Below are positions 42,288 to 50,533 of a DNA stretch of 64,000 nt, one piece after another. The notes under the pieces are model-generated. The model saw only the letters and a list, made by a program, of their open reading frames with translations. It searched no databases and was not told where the DNA came from. Within the stretch, counting starts at the first letter, position 1; each line of letters starts with the position of its first letter. The stretch covers positions 1-64,000 of the forward strand of contig NZ_JAINVF010000017.1 in assembly GCF_020400585.1 (NCBI RefSeq). The letters are read 5' to 3'. A program made the position numbers and the translations under genes. Source of the stretch: Streptomyces sp. NK08204. GTDB lineage: Bacteria; Actinomycetota; Actinomycetes; Streptomycetales; Streptomycetaceae.

Positions 42288-43715
42288 CTACTTCTTGGCG
42301 TTCGCCCAGCTGTACTGGGCCGCCACGTCCGCCTTGACCTCGGCGAGCTGCACGGCGACCGCGCTGGGCGCCGTGCCGCCGCGGCCGTCGCGGGAGGCGA
42401 GGGCACCGGGGACGTTGAGGACCGTGCGGACCTCGGGGGTGAGGTCGGGGGAGATCTTCGCGAACTGCTCGTCCGTGAGATCGTCCAGCTCCACGCCCTC
42501 GGCCTCGGCCGTCTTGACGCACTCCCCCGCGACCTCGTGGGCCACACGGAACGGCACGCCCTGCCTGACCAGCCACTCGGCGATGTCGGTGGCGAGCGAG
42601 AAGCCGGCCGGGGCCAGCTCCTCCATGCGCTCGCGGTTGACGGTGAGGGTGGCGATCATGCCGGTGAAGGCGGGAAGCAGCACCTCCAACTGGTCGCAGG
42701 AGTCGAAGACCGGCTCCTTGTCCTCCTGGAGGTCGCGGTTGTAGGCGAGGGGGAGGGCTTTCAGGGTCGCCATGAGGCCCGTGAGGTTGCCGATCAGACG
42801 GCCGGACTTGCCGCGCGCCAGTTCGGCGATGTCCGGGTTCTTCTTCTGCGGCATGATCGACGAACCGGTGGAGAACGCGTCGTGCAGGGTGACGAAGGAG
42901 AACTCCTTCGTGTTCCAGATGATGATCTCCTCGGCGATCCGGGAGAGGTTGACCCCGATCATCGCGGTGATGAAGGCGAACTCGGCGACGAAGTCGCGGG
43001 AGGCGGTGCCGTCGATGGAGTTGCCGACGCTGCCCCGTTCGAAGCCGAGGTCCGCGGCGACCGCCTCGGGGTCCAGTCCCAGGGAGGAGCCCGCGAGGGC
43101 GCCCGAGCCGTACGGCGACACGGCCGTGCGCTCGTCCCACTGGCGCAGCCGCTCGGCGTCCCGGGACAGGGCCTGGACATGGGCGAGGACGTGGTGGGCG
43201 AAGAGCACCGGCTGGGCGTGCTGGAGGTGGGTGCGGCCGGGCATCGCCACGTTCTCATGGGCCTCGGCAAGGCCCACCAGGGCGTCCTGGAGATCGGCGA
43301 TCAGGCCGCCGATGATCCGGGCGTGGTCGCGCAGGTACATCCGGAAGAGGGTCGCGACCTGGTCGTTGCGCGACCGGCCGGCGCGCAGCTTGCCGCCGAG
43401 GTCGGGGCCGAGGCGCTCCAGCAGGCCGCGCTCCAGAGCGGTGTGCACGTCCTCGTCGGCGATCGTGCCCACGAAGGAGCCGTCCGTCACGTCCGCCTCC
43501 AGCTGGTCGAGCCCGGCGATCATGCGCGTCAGCTCGTCCTCGGTGAGGAGGCCCGCCTTGTGCAGCACGCGCGCGTGGGCACGCGAACCGGCGATGTCGT
43601 AGGGCGCGAGCCGCCAGTCGAAGTGGACGGACGCGGACAGCTTCGCCAGGGCCTCGGCGGGACCGTCGGCGAAACGGCCGCCCCAGAGCCGTACGTCACC
43701 GCTGTTGCTGCTCAC
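42288..43715 (-). CDS. argH: Argininosuccinate lyase
   Basis: 475 aa. Fumarase/ASL superfamily with the signature GSSIMPQKKNPDIAELARGK, plus RSRNDQVATLFRMYLRD and GRTHLQHAQPV. It cleaves argininosuccinate to arginine and fumarate, the last step of arginine synthesis. GTG start with TAGGAGC upstream. Directly downstream of argG (61 bp), so an argGH operon under the ARG-box control seen before argG. Confidence 0.97.
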   Translation of the reverse strand: MSSNSGDVRLWGGRFADGPAEALAKLSASVHFDWRLAPYDIAGSRAHARVLHKAGLLTEDELTRMIAGLDQLEADVTDGSFVGTIADEDVHTALERGLLERLGPDLGGKLRAGRSRNDQVATLFRMYLRDHARIIGGLIADLQDALVGLAEAHENVAMPGRTHLQHAQPVLFAHHVLAHVQALSRDAERLRQWDERTAVSPYGSGALAGSSLGLDPEAVAADLGFERGSVGNSIDGTASRDFVAEFAFITAMIGVNLSRIAEEIIIWNTKEFSFVTLHDAFSTGSSIMPQKKNPDIAELARGKSGRLIGNLTGLMATLKALPLAYNRDLQEDKEPVFDSCDQLEVLLPAFTGMIATLTVNRERMEELAPAGFSLATDIAEWLVRQGVPFRVAHEVAGECVKTAEAEGVELDDLTDEQFAKISPDLTPEVRTVLNVPGALASRDGRGGTAPSAVAVQLAEVKADVAAQYSWANAKK

Positions 43716-43776
43716 TTTGCGCTGCTCCTAAAGGAAGTTGGTCGGTGAGAGATGGGCCGGTTGCGCGGGGTCCGCG

Positions 43777-44979
43777 TCAGGCTTCGCCCGCGAGATCGCG
43801 CCGTGCGGCGATCCTGGACGACAGGCTGTAGATGTCGATGAAACCCTTGGCCGCGGACTGGTCGAACGTGTCGCCGGTGTCGTAGGTGGCGAGGTTGAAG
43901 TCGTACAGCGACTGCTCGGAGCGCCGGCCGGTGACGACCGCGCGTCCGCCGTGCAGGGTCATCCGGATGTCGCCGCTGACGTGCTCGTTGGCCTCGTCGA
44001 CGAAGCCCTCGAGGGCGCGCTTGAGCGGGGAGAACCACTGGCCGTCGTAGACCAGTTCGCCCCAGCGCTGGTCGACCTGCCGCTTGTAGCGGGCGAGTTC
44101 GCGCTCGACGGTGACGTTCTCGAGTTCCTGGTGCGCCGTGATGAGGGCGATCGCGCCCGGGGCCTCGTACACCTCGCGGGACTTGATGCCGACGAGGCGG
44201 TCCTCGACCATGTCGATCCGGCCGATGCCCTGGGCGCCGGCGCGCTCGTTGAGCTGCTGGATCGCCTGGAGCACGGTGACCGGCCTGCCGTCGAGGGCGA
44301 CCGGAACGCCCTTGTCGAAGGTGATGACCACCTCGTCGGGCTCGCGCGGGACGGCCGGGTTCTGGGTGTACTCGTAGATGTCCTCGATCGGCGCGTTCCA
44401 GATGTCCTCCAGGAAGCCGGTCTCGACCGCCCGCCCGAAGACGTTCTGGTCGATGGAGTACGGGGACTTCTTGGTGGTGGCGATCGGGAGCTGCTTGGCC
44501 TCGCAGAAGGCGATCGCCTTGTCCCGGGTCATCGCGTAGTCGCGGACCGGGGCGATGCACTTCAGACCAGGGGCGAGGGCGACGATGCCGGCCTCGAAAC
44601 GTACCTGGTCGTTGCCCTTGCCGGTGCAGCCGTGGGCGACCGTGCCGGCGCCGTGCTTCCTGGCGGCGGCGACGAGATGCTTGACGATCGTCGGCCGGGA
44701 GAGGGCGGAGACGAGCGGGTAGCGGTCCATGTACAGGGCGTTGGCCTTGATCGCCGGGAGGCAGTACTCGTCGGCGAACTCGTCCCTGGCGTCCGCGACC
44801 TCGGCCTCGACGGCACCGCAGGCGAGGGCGCGCTTGCGGATGACGTCCAGGTCTTCGCCGCCCTGGCCGACGTCCACCGCGACGGCGATGACCTCGGCGC
44901 CCGTCTCCTCGGCGATCCAGCCGATGGCGACAGAGGTGTCCAGACCGCCCGAGTAGGCGAGTACGACGCGCTCGGTCAC
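43777..44979 (-). CDS. argG: Argininosuccinate synthase
   Basis: 400 aa. PP-loop ATPase: AYSGGLDTSVAIGWI at the N-terminus and VAHGCTGKGNDQVRFE (citrulline/aspartate site), with family length and ends. It joins citrulline and aspartate using ATP. The GTG at 44979 is chosen because GAGGAGAAACCC precedes it; the frame is open to 45000. Two ARG boxes lie just upstream. Confidence 0.97.
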   Translation of the reverse strand: MTERVVLAYSGGLDTSVAIGWIAEETGAEVIAVAVDVGQGGEDLDVIRKRALACGAVEAEVADARDEFADEYCLPAIKANALYMDRYPLVSALSRPTIVKHLVAAARKHGAGTVAHGCTGKGNDQVRFEAGIVALAPGLKCIAPVRDYAMTRDKAIAFCEAKQLPIATTKKSPYSIDQNVFGRAVETGFLEDIWNAPIEDIYEYTQNPAVPREPDEVVITFDKGVPVALDGRPVTVLQAIQQLNERAGAQGIGRIDMVEDRLVGIKSREVYEAPGAIALITAHQELENVTVERELARYKRQVDQRWGELVYDGQWFSPLKRALEGFVDEANEHVSGDIRMTLHGGRAVVTGRRSEQSLYDFNLATYDTGDTFDQSAAKGFIDIYSLSSRIAARRDLAGEA

Positions 44980-45004
44980 GGGTTTCTCCTCACACGGCAA
45001 CCAT

Positions 45005-45043
45005 TGACATGCATGAGTATGCAGAACTCTGCATGATTCGTCA
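45005..45043. promoter_or_regulatory. ARG boxes upstream of argG
   Basis: Tandem AT-rich ArgR-type half-palindromes: ACATGCATGAGTATGCAGA and CTCTGCATGATTCGTC, in the otherwise GC-rich gap before argG. With ArgR encoded in the same window, arginine repression of argGH is very likely. Confidence 0.75.
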
Positions 45044-45095
45044 ATCGAGGCTATTACTTAGACAGCCGAACAATTTCCTCCGATAATCAGTGATC

Positions 45096-45683
45096 ATGGG
45101 AAAGACCTATGAGCGCATAGACGGCCGGCTCCGGACGTTCATCGAACAACAGCCCCTCTTCTTCACCGCGACGGCCCCGCTCTCCGGTGACGGCACGATC
45201 AACCTCTCCCCCAAGGGCCTCAAGGGCTCCTTGGCCGTGCTCGACGAACTCACCGTGGCCTACCTGGACTTCGCCGGGTCCAACGCGGAGACCGTCGCCC
45301 ACCTGCGCGAGAACGGCCGGATCACCCTCATGTGGTGTGCCTTCCAGGGTCCACCCGACATCGTGCGGGTGCACGGCCGGGGCGAGCCGGTCTTCCGCGA
45401 CGACCCCCGCTTCGGGGAGCTGCTCACCCGTTTCCCGGACATCGAGCCCGGCGCGCACGGGCTGCGCGCGATCATCGTGGTCCACGCCGAGCTGGTGCGG
45501 GACACCTGCGGCTACGCCGTTCCCTTCATGACGTACGAGGAGGACCGCGATCTGCACGCCCGGCGGTTCGCCCGCGAGGACGACGCCTCGCTGAGCGCCT
45601 ACTTCGAGAAGAAGGAGCACATCGGGACGAGTCTGGACGGGCTCCCCGGGCTGCCGCTCCCCCTGCCGCCGTTCACCGTCTGA
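45096..45683 (+). CDS. Pyridoxamine-5'-phosphate oxidase-like flavoprotein
   Basis: 195 aa. Split-barrel flavin-binding fold of the PNPOx-related family: LFFTATAPLSGDGTINLSPK near the start, AYLDFAGSNAETVAHLRENG and ITLMWCAFQGPPDIVRVHGRG in the middle. This subgroup comprises small FMN- or F420-binding oxidoreductases of unknown substrate. The start ATG 45096 has no clear Shine-Dalgarno sequence. It is divergent from argG and shares the ARG-box region, though arginine control of this gene is not implied. Confidence 0.85.
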   Translation: MGKTYERIDGRLRTFIEQQPLFFTATAPLSGDGTINLSPKGLKGSLAVLDELTVAYLDFAGSNAETVAHLRENGRITLMWCAFQGPPDIVRVHGRGEPVFRDDPRFGELLTRFPDIEPGAHGLRAIIVVHAELVRDTCGYAVPFMTYEEDRDLHARRFAREDDASLSAYFEKKEHIGTSLDGLPGLPLPLPPFTV

Positions 45684-45752
45684 GCCATGCCGTTGCCCGG
45701 ATCCCGGCCGGGCGGCGTGGCGCGGGCGGCCGAGACGGACGTACGCCGGGGC

Positions 45753-47225
45753 TCAGGCCGGTCCCTGGGGCAGCCGTACGGTGAACATCGTGTGTCCGGG
45801 ACGGCTCTCCAGTCCCACGCTCCCGCGGTGCGCCTCCACCACCGCCGCCACGATCGACAGGCCCAGCCCCGTCCCGCCGCCGGAGGCGCCCGGGTGGCGG
45901 CGGTGTTCCGCTCGGGTGAAGCGTTCGAAGACGTGCGGCTGGACGTCCTCGGGGACGCCGGGGCCGTCGTCGTGGACCGAGAGGCGGACCGAACCGCCCT
46001 CGGCCTCCAGGGTGACGGTCACCTTCGTGTCGGCGGGCGTGTGCAGCCGCGCGTTGGCCAGCAGGTTGGCCAGCACCTGGTGGAGGCGGTGGCCGTCACC
46101 GGGGACGGTGACCGGCTCCTCCGGGAGGTCCAGCATCCAGCGGTGGCCGGGGCCGGCCGCACGGGCGTCGGTCACCGCGTCCAGGACCAGCCGTGTGAGG
46201 TCCACCGGCGCGCGCTCCAGCGGGCGGCCCGCGTCGAGGCGGGCCAGCAGGAGGAGGTCGTCGACCATCTCGCCCAGACGGGCGGACTCGGCGGTGATGC
46301 GTTCCAGAGCCCGGGTGACCTCGGGGGGCACCGGGCCCGGGTGCAGGAGGGCCAGTTCGGCGTGGCCGCGCACCGAGGCCACCGGGGTGCGCAGCTCGTG
46401 GCTGGCGTCGGCGGCGAAGCGGCGCAGCCGCTCCTCGCTGGCGTGACGTTTGGTCAGGGCGTCCTCGACATGGCCGAGCATGCGGTTGAAGGCCGTCGCC
46501 ACCTGGCCGATCTCGCTGCGGGCGTCGAGGTCGGGGGCCCGGGACGGCAGGGCGACCTCACCGCTGGCCAGGGGCAGTTCGCTGACCCGGGTGGCGGTGG
46601 CGGCGACCCGGCTGAGCGGTCGCAGCGACCAGCGCACCCACAGGGCTCCGGCCACTCCGGTCGCGACGAGCGCCAGGCCGAAGACGATCCCGGCCACCGC
46701 CTCCAGCCGGTGGACAGCTGCCTGCACGGGCTCCAGCGGCAGCCCGACGATCAGTACGTCGCCGTCCTGGCCCCGGGTGGCGATGACCCGGTAGTCGTCG
46801 AGGGCGGACAGCTCGATGGAGTGCGGTCTGCCGTCCACCGGTACCGCGGTCAGCACCCTGCGGTCCGTGGCGGTCAGGTCGACGCTCAGGTTTGCGGCCG
46901 GGTCGCCGGAGCGGACGACTGCCTTGTTGGTGACGGTGCCGTCGACCAGGCGGGCACCGAAGGTGCCGGTGGCCTGGGTGCGGGTGTCGCCGTGTTCGTC
47001 GCCGTCGTGGTCGTCGTGCGGCGGGGGCCTGTGCTCCAGGCTCTCCGGGAAGCGGGTGCCGGCCTGCACGAGCTGCTCGTCCAGGCGACGGGTCAGGAAA
47101 CCGTCGAGTTCGAGGACGGCGGCGACTCCGACGGCCGCGCAGCTCACCGCGAGAAGGATCACCAGACCGACGGTGAGACGGGCGCGCAGGGTGCGCGGGC
47201 GGGGCAGCCGACGTACGGGGATCAC
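45753..47225 (-). CDS. Sensor histidine kinase with His/Asp-rich extracytoplasmic loop
   Basis: 490 aa. TM1 about 16-38, an extracytoplasmic sensor loop about 39-175, TM2 about 178-198, HAMP about 200-255, HisKA with phospho-His276 (DASHELRTPV), and HATPase with LANLLANARLHTPADT and GTGLGLSIVAAV. The loop holds HRPPPHDDHDGDEHGD (about 65-80), a metal-binding-type stretch. GTG start overlapping the response regulator stop (GTGA). Diverges, together with its regulator, from the ferric-reductase-like gene, so it likely senses a metal or redox signal. Confidence 0.93.
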   Translation of the reverse strand: MIPVRRLPRPRTLRARLTVGLVILLAVSCAAVGVAAVLELDGFLTRRLDEQLVQAGTRFPESLEHRPPPHDDHDGDEHGDTRTQATGTFGARLVDGTVTNKAVVRSGDPAANLSVDLTATDRRVLTAVPVDGRPHSIELSALDDYRVIATRGQDGDVLIVGLPLEPVQAAVHRLEAVAGIVFGLALVATGVAGALWVRWSLRPLSRVAATATRVSELPLASGEVALPSRAPDLDARSEIGQVATAFNRMLGHVEDALTKRHASEERLRRFAADASHELRTPVASVRGHAELALLHPGPVPPEVTRALERITAESARLGEMVDDLLLLARLDAGRPLERAPVDLTRLVLDAVTDARAAGPGHRWMLDLPEEPVTVPGDGHRLHQVLANLLANARLHTPADTKVTVTLEAEGGSVRLSVHDDGPGVPEDVQPHVFERFTRAEHRRHPGASGGGTGLGLSIVAAVVEAHRGSVGLESRPGHTMFTVRLPQGPA

Positions 47226-47977
47226 CTGCTCACCGGCTTCAGGACGTAGCCTGCCCCGCGCACGGTGTGGATCATGGGTTCGCGGCCCGCGTCCACCTTC
47301 TTGCGCAGGTAGGAGATGTACAGCTCGACCACATGGGCCCGGCCGCCGAAGTCGTAGGACCAGACACGGTCGAGGATCTGGGCCTTGCTGAGGACGCGGC
47401 GCGGGTTGCGCATGAGGAAGCGGAGGAGTTCGAACTCGGTCGGCGAGAGCTCGATCAGCTCATCGGCCCGGGTCACCTCGCGGGCGTCCTCGTCCATGAC
47501 CAGGTCGCCCACGACCAGCCGCGGCCCCTCCTCCAGCTGGCGGGCGATGCCCGCCCGGCGCAGCAGCCCGCGCAGCCGGGCGATGACCTCCTCCAGGCTG
47601 AACGGCTTGGTGACGTAGTCGTCGCCGCCGGCCGTGATGCCCGCGATCCGGTCCTCGACCGCGTCCCGGGCGGTGAGGAAGAGCACACACACGTCCGGCT
47701 GCGCCTCGTGCAGCCGGCGCAGCACGTCGAAGCCGTCGGTGTCGGGGAGCATCACGTCGAGCACGACGGCGTCGGGCCGCAGCTCGCGTGCCGTGGCGAG
47801 GGCGGCGGCGCCGTCGCCGGCGGCGCGCACCTGCCAGCCCTCGTACCGCAGGGCGCCGGTGAGCACCTCCGCGAGGTCGGGGTCGTCGTCCACGACGAGG
47901 ACGCGCAGCGGGGTGCCGTCGGGTCGGGTGAAGGCCGGGCGGCCGGAACGGGTCGTAGTCATCGCGTCTACCAGCAT
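47222..47977 (-). CDS. OmpR/PhoB-family response regulator
   Basis: 251 aa. Receiver domain with DDDPD, phospho-Asp in VVLDVMLPDTDG, LFLTARDAV and KPFSLEE. A winged-helix DNA-binding domain (ELSPTEFELLRFLMRNPRRVLSKAQILDRVWSYDF) follows. It is the partner of the downstream sensor kinase. Start uncertain: ATG 47977 has AGGGGC upstream; ATG 47962 is also possible. Transcribed divergently from the ferric-reductase-like gene across a 127-bp gap that is a good candidate for its binding sites. Confidence 0.93.
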   Translation of the reverse strand: MLVDAMTTTRSGRPAFTRPDGTPLRVLVVDDDPDLAEVLTGALRYEGWQVRAAGDGAAALATARELRPDAVVLDVMLPDTDGFDVLRRLHEAQPDVCVLFLTARDAVEDRIAGITAGGDDYVTKPFSLEEVIARLRGLLRRAGIARQLEEGPRLVVGDLVMDEDAREVTRADELIELSPTEFELLRFLMRNPRRVLSKAQILDRVWSYDFGGRAHVVELYISYLRKKVDAGREPMIHTVRGAGYVLKPVSR

Positions 47978-48104
47978 CGCCCCTGCCGGTCCCGGGCGAG
48001 GCCGCAGGAGCCTGTGAGTTTCCTCTGAGTGGGCCCGCTCATAGGCCGCTGAGAACTTCGGCACGCACAGTGGCCTGGCACGACGAACGAAGGGACGGGC
48101 ACAC

Positions 48105-49457
48105 ATGACGACCCTGCACGCGGGGCGGGCCGCCCCGCTTCTCCCCCTGACCGGACGACGTTCCCCGGCCGGGCCGGTCCTGGCCCTGCTGTGGGCCGGG
48201 GCGGCGGCCGTGGTCGCACTGTGGTGGGCGGACACGGGCTCCGTGGTCGGTACGGCGGGCTGGCTGACCGGAGCCGGGCGGATCGCCGGGCTGCTGTGCG
48301 GGTACGCCTGCGCGGTGCTGGTCGGCCTGATGGCACGGGTGCCGCTGCTGGAGGTGCGGATCGGCTCCGACCGGGTGGCCCGCTGGCACGCCATGGCGGG
48401 CCGGTACACCATCTGCCTGCTGGCCGCGCACGTGGCACTGATCCTCGCCGGGTACGCCGCCCAGGACCGGGCCTCGCTGTGGCACGAGACGGTGACCGTC
48501 GTCCTGGACTATCCGGAGATGCTCAAGGCCACCGCCGCCACGTTGATCCTCTTCGCGGTGGGCTTCACCTCGATGCGGGCCGCCCGCCGCCGCACCCGGT
48601 ACGAGTTCTGGTACTACGTCCACCTGCTCACCTATGCGGCGGTCTTCCTGGCCTTCGGGCACCAGCTGGCCCTGGGCGAGCAGTTCAGCGGCAGGCCGGT
48701 GGCCACCGCCGCCTGGTACGCGCTCTACCTGGGCGTCGCGGCGCTGGTGCTCTGGTACCGCGTCCTCGTCCCCGTGCGGCTCAACCTGCGGCACCGGCTG
48801 CGGGTGGACTCGGTGCACAAGGAGGCGCCCGGCGTGTACTCGGTCGTCATCCGCGGGCAGCGGCTCGACGAGCTGGGGGCACGGCCGGGGCAGTTCTTCC
48901 GCTGGCGGTTCCTCGGCGAGGGCATGGGCTGGACGTCGACGCCGTACTCCCTGTCGGCGCCGACGCGCCCCGGCCTGCTGCGGATCACCGTGAAGGCGCT
49001 CGGCGACCACAGCGCGGCCGTTCCGCTGCTGCGGCCGGGCACCAGGGTGTGGGCCGAGGGCCCCTACGGCTCGCTGACCGCCGACCGGGCCACCGGCCAC
49101 CGCTCCCTGCTGATCGCGGCGGGCGTCGGCGTCACGCCGCTGCGGGCCCTGTTCGAGACCCTGCCCGGCGAGGTAGTCCTGCTGTACCGGGCGCGCACCG
49201 CCGAGGACCTGGCGCTGGGCGGCGAGCTGGAGGCGATCGCCCGCTGGCGCGGCGCCCAGGTGCTGTACGCGCTCAACGGGCCGCGGGGCGAGCGCCCGGC
49301 CATCACCGCGGAGGCGCTGCGCGCGACCTTCCCCGGGCTGCGCAGCCACGACGTGTACATCTGCGGCCCGCACGCCTTCGCGCAGGACGTGTACGAGGCG
49401 CTGCGGGCGGCCGGGGTGCCGGACCGCCGTATCCACCACGAGTCGTTCGAGCTGTGA
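48105..49457 (+). CDS. Ferric-reductase-like transmembrane flavoprotein
   Basis: 450 aa. N-terminal ferric-reductase/NOX-like domain with about six helices and heme-ligand candidate histidines (RWHAMAGRYTICLLAAHVAL, FWYYVHLLTYAAVFLAFGHQL). A cytoplasmic FAD/NAD(P)H domain follows: SVVIRGQRLDEL, GQFFRWRF, TPYSLSAP (FAD), IAAGVGVTPLRALFE (NAD(P)) and DVYICGPHAFAQDVYEAL. It moves electrons from NAD(P)H across the membrane. The product of the next gene is a likely electron acceptor. Confidence 0.92.
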   Translation: MTTLHAGRAAPLLPLTGRRSPAGPVLALLWAGAAAVVALWWADTGSVVGTAGWLTGAGRIAGLLCGYACAVLVGLMARVPLLEVRIGSDRVARWHAMAGRYTICLLAAHVALILAGYAAQDRASLWHETVTVVLDYPEMLKATAATLILFAVGFTSMRAARRRTRYEFWYYVHLLTYAAVFLAFGHQLALGEQFSGRPVATAAWYALYLGVAALVLWYRVLVPVRLNLRHRLRVDSVHKEAPGVYSVVIRGQRLDELGARPGQFFRWRFLGEGMGWTSTPYSLSAPTRPGLLRITVKALGDHSAAVPLLRPGTRVWAEGPYGSLTADRATGHRSLLIAAGVGVTPLRALFETLPGEVVLLYRARTAEDLALGGELEAIARWRGAQVLYALNGPRGERPAITAEALRATFPGLRSHDVYICGPHAFAQDVYEALRAAGVPDRRIHHESFEL

Positions 49458-49467
49458 GGCAGTATCC

Positions 49468-49998
49468 GTGCACGCGTTGAAGAAGAACCGTCCTTTCCGC
49501 CGCATCGTGCTGACGAGTGCGGCCACCGTCTCCGCGACGGTGCTGCTGCTGTCGCTGAAGCCGCACACCAGTCCCACGGTGGCGGCGAGCACCCAGCCGC
49601 CCACGCGGTCGAGCAGTTCAAGCGGTTCAAGCAGTTCAAGCAGTTCAAGCAGTTCAAGCAGTTCAAGCAGTTCAAGCAGCCCGAGCAGCGCCGCGTCCGG
49701 CGGTGGGGCTGCCGCCTCTGCGGCCAAGACGGTCACCGGGGACACCGTCCAGACCCGCTGGGGCCCGGTCCAGGTGCGGGTCACGGTGAAGGACGGCAAG
49801 CTCACCGACATCACCGCCGTCAGCTATCCGCAGGACAATCCGCGCGACCAGGAGATCAGCAGCCGGGCCCTGCCCGAGCTGCGGCGCGAGGCGCTCGCCG
49901 CGCAGAGCGCGCAGATCGACACGGTGTCGGGAGCGACGTACACCAGTGACGGCTACCGGCAGTCACTCCAGTCCGCGCTCGACTCCGTGGGGCTCTGA
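49468..49998 (+). CDS. FMN-binding domain protein, exported, with long Ser repeat
   Basis: 176 aa. A basic N-terminus and a hydrophobic helix (IVLTSAATVSATVLLLSL, about 13-30) serve as signal/anchor. Next comes a Ser-only linker (about 48-71), then an FMN-binding domain ending in DTVSGATYTSDGYRQSLQSA. SGAT with Thr157 is the consensus site where ApbE attaches FMN covalently. It sits 10 bp after the reductase gene, so it is the likely extracytoplasmic electron carrier. GTG start at 49468. Confidence 0.9.
   Translation: MHALKKNRPFRRIVLTSAATVSATVLLLSLKPHTSPTVAASTQPPTRSSSSSGSSSSSSSSSSSSSSSSSSPSSAASGGGAAASAAKTVTGDTVQTRWGPVQVRVTVKDGKLTDITAVSYPQDNPRDQEISSRALPELRREALAAQSAQIDTVSGATYTSDGYRQSLQSALDSVGL
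49611..49687. repeat. 9-bp tandem repeat coding for Ser-Ser-Ser
   Basis: AGCAGTTCA repeated about eight times (one copy reads AGCGGTTCA), coding for the Ser linker of the FMN-binding protein. Its use of AGT and TCA codons, both rare here, marks it as a slippage-type minisatellite. Confidence 0.9.
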
Positions 49999-50057
49999 AC
50001 AGCCGGCGGACGCGGCACGTATCTGTGGGCCGAAGGCCAGTCCCCCACGGAGGAACC

Positions 50058-50300
50058 GTGACCACGACCACCACCTTCCTCACCCCGCCTCACCCTGCCG
50101 CCTCACCCTGCTCCGCGCAGCACCTGGAGCGGAAGCTCCCGGACACCGAGCGGCACGACGTCTTCTGCGGGCCCGCCGGGTTCGCACGGTCCGTGTACGA
50201 CGCCCCGCGGGGCGTGGGGCTGCCCGCGCGGCGGGTCCACCACGCGTCGTTCACGCATCGTTCGAGAGGTGAGCGGAGCCGCCGACCGATGAGTCAGCAG
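50058..50300 (+). pseudogene. Fragment of a second ferric-reductase-like gene (C-terminal tail)
   Basis: A GTG with GGAGGAAC upstream opens a frame whose middle reads RHDVFCGPAGFARSVYDAP then RGVGLPARRVHHASF. This aligns with the end of the intact reductase (SHDVYICGPHAFAQDVYEAL, RAAGVPDRRIHHESF). Everything before it (membrane and FAD domains) is absent, and the frame runs on past the expected end into unrelated Arg/Ser-rich sequence. It is a decayed duplicate. Confidence 0.8.
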
Positions 50301-50305
50301 GGCCG

Positions 50306-50533
50306 GGCCAGGTGCGGATCACGGTGCTCGGCGGGAGGATCACCGAGGCGGAGGCGGTCCAGGAGCCCGAGGGCGGACCGAGCGACCGGAGGACGACGAT
50401 GGCGGTCTTGAGATACGAGCAGGGAGCCGTGGTGGCGCGGAGCGCGCGGACCGGCACGGTGTCCGCAGCGACCTGCCCCGGCACCGGCCCCAGGCAGTCG
50501 TTGCCGTCGGCCCTGGACCGGGCCCGTGGCTGA
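50306..50533 (+). pseudogene. Fragment of a second FMN-binding protein gene
   Basis: QVRITVLGGRITEAEAVQEP and then LRYEQGAVVARSARTGTVSA, PRQSLPSALDRA align with QVRVTVKDGKLTDITAVSYP, LRREALAAQSAQIDTVSGAT and YRQSLQSALDSV of the intact FMN-binding protein. The signal and linker are missing, and the flavinylation motif is altered (SGAT to SAAT, and the following TYTSDG is lost). Its end overlaps the apbE start by 8 bp, so apbE was probably coupled to this gene before it decayed. Confidence 0.8.

Noticed and set aside
49611..49687. Short tandem repeats considered as a CRISPR array
   Set aside because: The units are 9 bp, contiguous, in frame and code for serine. There are no spacers and no cas genes.
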